From Elusimicrobiota bacterium (lineage in GTDB: Bacteria > Elusimicrobiota > Elusimicrobia > Elusimicrobiales > UBA9959): a DNA stretch of 64,000 bases. The position numbers and the translations under genes are program-made. Position 1 is the first letter of the stretch. Every line of letters begins with the position of its first letter. The DNA is taken from the NCBI GenBank assembly GCA_003482905.1, contig DMXM01000018.1:168658-232657 (forward strand). The letters are read 5' to 3'. Shown here piece after piece: positions 60,066 through 64,000 of this stretch. The notes below the pieces were generated by a model. That model was not told where the DNA came from. It worked only from the letters and a program-made list of their open reading frames with translations, and did not search any database.

Positions 60066-61455
60066 AGAAAGTGGCGTTAACCTCCGCCAGCCGAGGAACA
60101 CCTAGTTTTGAAAAGTAGCTGTTCGGCATGGCAACGTTCAGCGCCGAGGTCCCGGCCATCCGCCACCAGCGACGTGGGCAGGCCGACACCGAGGCCGCGG
60201 CTTTGACCGAAACTCCGGCCGCCCGCAATTCCCGGTATATCGTTCTCCCGCGTTTCCACTGCTTCAGACGTACCATCCTCAAACGGCGTCGTATCCAGCT
60301 GTCCAATCCGGCGAATATGCCGTGGGTCTCCGCCAACCGGAAGTATTCCTTCCAGCCGGTTAGATATGCCTTCAGCTCTTTCGCCATCTCTTCCAGGCTT
60401 CGTCCGCCGTTGCGCGACGTTATCCGCCTCACACGCTCCTTCATCACCTTCAGGGCTTTCCGGCTCACGCTGTGCCTGACAATACCGCCCTTGGCCACCC
60501 AGAAACCATAGCCAAGGTACTGACTGTCCCGCGCTCGTCTGACCCCGCTCTTGGCCCCGTTGATTTTCAACCGAAGTTTCGCGTATATACGCTTCAGCGT
60601 TTCCATCACGCCCAGCGCCGCCGCCTCCGACCGGACGTATACATTCCCGTCGTCGGCGTAGCGCACGAATGCGTGGCCCCGCTTCTCCAGTTCTTTATCA
60701 ACTTCGTCCAAAAGCACGTTTGCCAGAAGCGGCGACAGCGGCCCGCCTTGCGGCGTGCCCTCCCACCGCTCCACCACCACCCCTTGCGCCATCACTCCGG
60801 CCTCAAGGTAGCGGCGAATCAGCCCCAGCACCCGCTTGTCCTTTATCCTCGTCGCCAGCCGGCTCATCAGGATGTCGTGGTTGACCCTGTCAAAGAACTT
60901 CTCAAGGTCGACGTCGACTACCCACTTCCGCCCGTCCTGGATGTAGCGCCGGGCGGCTTTCACCGCCTGCTGCGCGCTCCGTCCGGGCCGGAAACCGTAA
61001 CTATGCTCCGAGAATTTCCGGTCAAATCCCGGCTGTAGAACGTTCAGGACCATCTGCTGTATCATCCGGTCTACCGCCGTCGGGATACCCAATTGTCGTA
61101 CCCCGCCGTTCGGCTTCGGGATTTCTACCCGTTTCACCGGCTCGGGCTGGTAGGTTCCGGCCAGCAACTTCCGCCGGATTCCATCCCACGCCCACGCCAG
61201 ATACTCCGGCAGTTCCTCAACGCTCATGCCGTCTATGCCGGGACTGCCCTTGTTGCGCCGCACTCGCTTCAGCGCGGCTACCATGTTCCCTTCCGCCACC
61301 ACCCATTCCATCAGGCGGTGGCCGCTTGAGCTACCCTCGTCATAAACCGCCGTCAACGCTTCGGCGCTCCGCCGCCTTCCAGCGGTTTCACCGCTGTACA
61401 GCAACGGCAGCTCCATCTGTATGGACTTGTGCCGCCCGGCGTCTTCAAGGCTCAT
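60064..61455 (-). CDS. ltrA: Group II intron reverse transcriptase/maturase
   Basis: The 463-residue protein is intact. The RT domain (about 60-320) has IPKPNGGVRQLGIPTAVDRM, the YADD active site in AFVRYADDGNVYV, and the GTPQGGPLSPLLANVLL block. The maturase (X) domain follows (LKAYLTGWKEYFRLAETHGIF). The C-terminal end (RWWRMAGTSALNVAMPNSYFSKLGVPRL) is typical of proteins that lack the endonuclease domain, in line with class C introns. It would promote splicing and retrohoming. Confidence 0.95.
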   Translation of the reverse strand: MSLEDAGRHKSIQMELPLLYSGETAGRRRSAEALTAVYDEGSSSGHRLMEWVVAEGNMVAALKRVRRNKGSPGIDGMSVEELPEYLAWAWDGIRRKLLAGTYQPEPVKRVEIPKPNGGVRQLGIPTAVDRMIQQMVLNVLQPGFDRKFSEHSYGFRPGRSAQQAVKAARRYIQDGRKWVVDVDLEKFFDRVNHDILMSRLATRIKDKRVLGLIRRYLEAGVMAQGVVVERWEGTPQGGPLSPLLANVLLDEVDKELEKRGHAFVRYADDGNVYVRSEAAALGVMETLKRIYAKLRLKINGAKSGVRRARDSQYLGYGFWVAKGGIVRHSVSRKALKVMKERVRRITSRNGGRSLEEMAKELKAYLTGWKEYFRLAETHGIFAGLDSWIRRRLRMVRLKQWKRGRTIYRELRAAGVSVKAAASVSACPRRWWRMAGTSALNVAMPNSYFSKLGVPRLAEVNATF

Positions 61456-61837
61456 GTAAGTTTCGCTCTCTTTCTGTTCGGCCCTTCCTCCGCCGTCGGC
61501 GGGGTACTATGGCCTCTGCTGACTTCTCGCTCCGTCACGTGACGCCGCCCTTTCAGGCGTTAGGCGAGACCTCCCCAGGTAAGAAACCATGCCTTCCATC
61601 CACAACCGCCGAATCTACGCCGCCGCCCTTTGGTCGCAGGGGCTTTGCGGTCAATTGCCCGCTCGCCCCGGTCGGCAACGCCTCATATTCGGTTTCTGTA
61701 CGTCGGCTCGGACTTTCGCTACGCGCTTCTTTCAGCGTCCGCCTCGCGGCTGACCACCTTGCGCTTCGCTTGAGTTTTCTGCGACCTGTCTCCTCGGAGG
61801 ACTTTCACCTCCTAGCTTGGTTTCATGCTGGGCACAC
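61456..61837 (-). ncRNA. Group II intron 5' structural region (domains I-IV part)
   Basis: No coding sequence. On the minus strand it begins GTGTG and contains the GGAGGTGAAAGTCCTCC hairpin close to the 5' end, which is usual in bacterial group II introns. The remaining domains were not folded by hand. Confidence 0.7.
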
Positions 61838-61845
61838 AATTGAAA

Positions 61846-61865
61846 GACGGGCGTAAAAGCCCGTC
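61846..61865. other. Hairpin beside the intron insertion site
   Basis: GACGGGC and GCCCGTC form a perfect 7-bp stem with a 6-nt loop. On plus it encodes transposase residues DGRKSP(S). On minus it is followed by TTTCAATT and then the intron, and so mimics a terminator. Confidence 0.85.
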
Positions 61866-63212
61866 CGTGCCAACCGCCTCCGTAGTGCTTGGGCTATTCG
61901 GCGGATTTGCGGTCCGGTTCGGGAGCTTAAATCAGCTGGGGGCGCAGTTTAAGATTCCGGGGCGCTGGGAGCGGTGGGTCGGCTCGCGGAAACCTTCTGC
62001 GGACACGATGGCATACTCGCTGGACAGGCTTTATCTTAATCTGTTGCGCAGACTGTTATGGACTATTGCCATGTTGTGTAAAAGGAAGAAAGTTTTTAGG
62101 CGGTTATTCCCGGATATCCACTGGGTCGCGGCGCTGGACGGCATAGAGACATACAAAAGCCAGAAGAAGGATAACTGCCCGCATTGCCTTACGCGCAGGC
62201 TCGTGTCGGGTGATGAGTATGTGACGGAGTATTACCACCGTGATGTGGTATTGCAGTTGGTCGGCGTAACGCCGGCCGTGGTCCTGGATGTCGAAGCGTT
62301 GAGGCCTGGCGAAACAGAGGCGGCCGCGGGGTTGCGGCTATTGCGGCGTTTTTTGGGCCGGCATCCCCGGTATTTGGATGCGATTACCCTGGACGCGTTT
62401 TATTTACAGGCGCCGTTTGTGAAGGAGTTGCTGCGCTATGGGCTGCATTTAGTGATAGTGTTGAAGCAGGAGAACCGGGAGCTATACCAGGACGCGCTGG
62501 GCCTGTGCGAAAGTATCCCGGCCAAGATCACGAAGGTGGGAACAGAGGAAATCCGGTTTTGGGATTTAGGCGAGCTGCGCACATGGTCGCAGCTTGGCCG
62601 GGGAGTCAGGGTTGTGCGGTCGGTAGAGAAAGAACTGACGGGGAAGCGGAAAAACGGGGATTTCGTTTTTAAACAGACGGTAAGGGATTGGTTCTGGTGT
62701 GTGATATCACCGGAGGGGCGCGGGAGGGTGGATGGTGAATTAATCGCGAAATGGGGGCATGCGCGGTGGGACGAGGAAACGCGGGGTTTTTGCGAGCTTA
62801 CGCAGCATTGGCATTTGGACCACTGTTACAGACACAACGCGAACGCTATGCTTGCAGCCCTGATGATTTTATTTCTGGCATTTACTTTGACAACAATTTT
62901 TTTCCAGAGAAATCTTAAAGGCATATGGAAGAAATTTGCCAGGGTAGCCCTGGCGCGGCTGCTTATGGACGATTTGGCTGGGCATTATTACGGGAGTTTC
63001 TGGTCGACCGCTCCGGCATAGTCCGAAATATCATTATGTATGCAGTTTCGCGGCAGTTGTCCCCGGCGGTTGGAACCCACCGGGGCGGCGGCGTTGGCGG
63101 GAGACCTGTTTTGGGGGATTTGGCGGCGCGAACTGCGCCCTTGTGTACGCAAAAGTTAGACAGATATCCTTGCAGGACCCTGTAAAATGTCCCCGCGCAG
63201 CGATTTCACAGC

Positions 63213-63249
63213 GATTTGCGGAATTGGTGCGCAAAGGCGGGGGATTTTT
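63213..63249 (+). repeat. Right inverted repeat of the insertion sequence
   Basis: Reverse complement of the left repeat with a perfect 14-bp inner core. The 63022-63212 stretch inside it is noncoding. Confidence 0.7.
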
Positions 63250-63270
63250 TTATCACCACAGAAAGTATTG

Positions 63271-63276
63271 TAAAAT
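63271..63276 (+). promoter_or_regulatory. -10 of folE, leaderless configuration
   Basis: TAAAAT ends 7 nt before the folE ATG at 63284. A -35 at 17-bp spacing would fall on the T-rich outer end of the insertion sequence (63248-63253). No Shine-Dalgarno is present. Confidence 0.45.
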
Positions 63277-63283
63277 TATATTT

Positions 63284-63841
63284 ATGAAAGATCCGCTCGA
63301 AGCCGCAACCCTGCAGATACTGAAAGCTATCGGCGAGAACCCGGGCCGGGAGGGGCTGAAAAAAACACCCCAGCGCGTGGCGCGCGCCCTGCGCGAGATC
63401 ACTTCGGGCTATAACGCCGATATAGACAAGGTTTTTAACGGCGCCTTCTTCAAAGCCGATTACCGCGAGATGGTGATAGTCAGGGACATCGCCTTTTACT
63501 CCCTCTGCGAGCATCATATGCTGCCCTTCTTCGGGAAGGCCCATGTGGCGTATATCCCGGACGGCCGCATAGTGGGGCTTTCAAAAATACCCCGGCTTGT
63601 GGAAACCTTCGCCCGCCGCCTGCAGGTGCAGGAGCGGCTTACCGTGCAAATAGCGGATACCCTGTTCAGGAAACTTAAGCCGCGCGGGGTGGGGATAGTG
63701 ATGGAGGCGGAACATCTCTGCGTCAGCATGCGGGGGGTGAAGAACGAGACCTCGTTCGCCACCACCAGTTCCATGCTGGGTGTCTTCCGCACCGACAACA
63801 AAATAAGGGAAGAGTTCCTCAACTTGATAAAGAAACCATAA
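63284..63841 (+). CDS. folE: GTP cyclohydrolase I
   Basis: The 185-residue enzyme converts GTP to dihydroneopterin triphosphate, the first step of folate (or queuosine) synthesis. The zinc-site residues lie in DIAFYSLCEHHMLPFFGKAHVAYIPDGRIVGLSKIPRLVETFARRLQVQERLT and EAEHLCVSMRGVKNETSFATTSS. The usual KTPQRVARAL helix is near the N terminus. The ATG at 63284 is chosen because the family start follows; the upstream open frame crosses the insertion sequence end. The gene lies just 34 bp from that element. Confidence 0.97.
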   Translation: MKDPLEAATLQILKAIGENPGREGLKKTPQRVARALREITSGYNADIDKVFNGAFFKADYREMVIVRDIAFYSLCEHHMLPFFGKAHVAYIPDGRIVGLSKIPRLVETFARRLQVQERLTVQIADTLFRKLKPRGVGIVMEAEHLCVSMRGVKNETSFATTSSMLGVFRTDNKIREEFLNLIKKP

Positions 63842-63937
63842 TAATATTTGAATTCTAAGCGGGTTTTAAGTAGAATTATCAGGGATTGTCAGGAATAGGC
63901 AGCATGTTATTTAACAGAGCATCAGGTTTAAAAAACC

Positions 63938-64000
63938 GCGGGTGTAGTTCAATGGTAGAACGAGAGCTTCCCAAGCTTTAGACGTGGGTTCGATTCCCAT
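63938..64000 (+). tRNA. tRNA-Gly (CCC), truncated by the window end
   Basis: GCGGGTG opens the acceptor stem. The D-loop TAGTTCAATGGTAGAAC and the anticodon arm AGAGC-TTCCCAA-GCTTT place CCC at positions 34-36. The T-arm TGGGTTCGATTCCCA follows. The 3' part of the acceptor stem is outside the window. Confidence 0.93.

Larger units (their letters stand above)
59993..61837 (-). mobile_element. Group II intron, probable class C (IIC), antisense to the transposase
   Basis: Read on the minus strand it starts GTGTG (61837 downwards), matching the GUGYG 5' consensus. A structured 5' region of about 380 bp precedes an intact reverse transcriptase. Domains V and VI follow directly after its stop and end at about 59993. 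On the minus strand the insertion point lies 8 nt past a hairpin (61846-61865) with TTTCAATT after it, the terminator-like target expected for IIC introns. Length is 1845 bp. The 3' boundary may be off by a few nt, but the chosen ends restore the transposase frame. Confidence 0.85.
59869..63021 (+). pseudogene. DDE-type transposase, interrupted by the group II intron
   Basis: Joining 59869-59992 to 61838-63021 gives one continuous 435-residue frame: ...LDKVWGFSKLVQNR, then ELKDGRKSPSVPT, then GGFAVRFGSLNQLGAQF. Both halves are in phase. The DDE core follows: HWVAALDGIETYKSQ, AITLDAFYLQAPFV, and near the end ELTQHWHLDHCYRHNANAML. The intervening 1845 bp belong to an intron on the opposite strand, so splicing cannot repair the transposase mRNA. 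The C-terminal 395 residues could still be translated from an internal start, but without the N-terminal segment. Confidence 0.85.
59406..63249 (+). mobile_element. Insertion sequence carrying a DUF6788-type gene and a DDE transposase, split by a group II intron
   Basis: The ends are imperfect inverted repeats (59406-59442 and 63213-63249), both starting AAAA, T-rich then CCCC, and sharing a perfect inner CACCAATTCCGCAA. Inside are a 107-residue zinc-type protein, the transposase and about 230 bp of noncoding sequence before the right end. Without the intron the element would be about 2.0 kb. No clear target duplication was identified, so the outermost bases are approximate. Confidence 0.75.

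Noticed and set aside
59406..63249. A CRISPR array or retron around the reverse transcriptase
   Set aside because: No regularly spaced repeats are present. Domain V, the GTGTG 5' end and the maturase domain identify a group II intron.

Overview
The window is about 60% GC and densely coded on both strands. Its gene content fits a free-living, anaerobic, diderm bacterium; I lean towards Elusimicrobiota. The hints are an ion-pumping group 4 [NiFe] hydrogenase, a glucose PTS condensed into two genes, PorV/UPF0164 and FlgD-like secretion-type sequences, and a MutL/GlmL-type ATPase without a mutase. This placement is inference; no ribosomal marker is present.

Layout. 1-2.2 kb: the 3' end of a phosphopantetheinyl transferase and a biotin-dependent acyl-CoA carboxyltransferase. 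2.4-11.75 kb: an 11-gene operon for a membrane-bound [NiFe] hydrogenase (three antiporter-like subunits, NuoJ/K/A-like, small subunit, NuoC-like, large subunit, NuoH-like, ferredoxin-like), closed by a strong terminator. 11.9-19.5 kb: secreted proteins, a putative HTH regulator and its decayed paralogue, an ATP-grasp enzyme, a clostripain-like protease and a sensor kinase. 19.5-32 kb: a carbohydrate locus with an alpha/alpha-barrel protein, GH3, two GH30 lipoproteins, an EEP-fold hydrolase, an IIA-HPr-EI fusion and a PtsG-type permease. Together these could release glucose outside the cell and take it up by PTS.

32-36.5 kb: a pentapeptide-repeat-like secreted protein, an OmpR-type regulator followed by a striking four-fold 11-bp repeat array, a collapsed PorV/FlgD chimera, an MscS channel and a parvulin. 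36.6-40.1 kb: a tight four-gene membrane operon of unknown function. 40.1-46.9 kb: a GT-C glycosyltransferase, a three-gene GlmL cluster, a DUF192 protein and a stand-alone Lrp ligand domain. 47-58.6 kb: housekeeping and transport genes (dtd, DUF985 cupin, RNase R, PAP2 phosphatase, a RelBE-like pair, M20 peptidase, MFS, acyl-CoA synthetase, CCA enzyme). 59.4-63.25 kb: an insertion sequence whose transposase is split by an antisense group II intron inserted beside a hairpin. 63.3-64 kb: folE and the start of tRNA-Gly(CCC).

Three themes stand out. First, several genes look collapsed by internal deletion (18957-19131, 34049-34411, 53538-53831). Second, many first genes lack a Shine-Dalgarno sequence but have a -10 hexamer 5-8 nt before the start codon, suggesting leaderless mRNAs. 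Third, a 95-bp repeat recurs beside secreted-protein genes. The best candidates for an undescribed system are the four-gene membrane operon and the GlmL triad.
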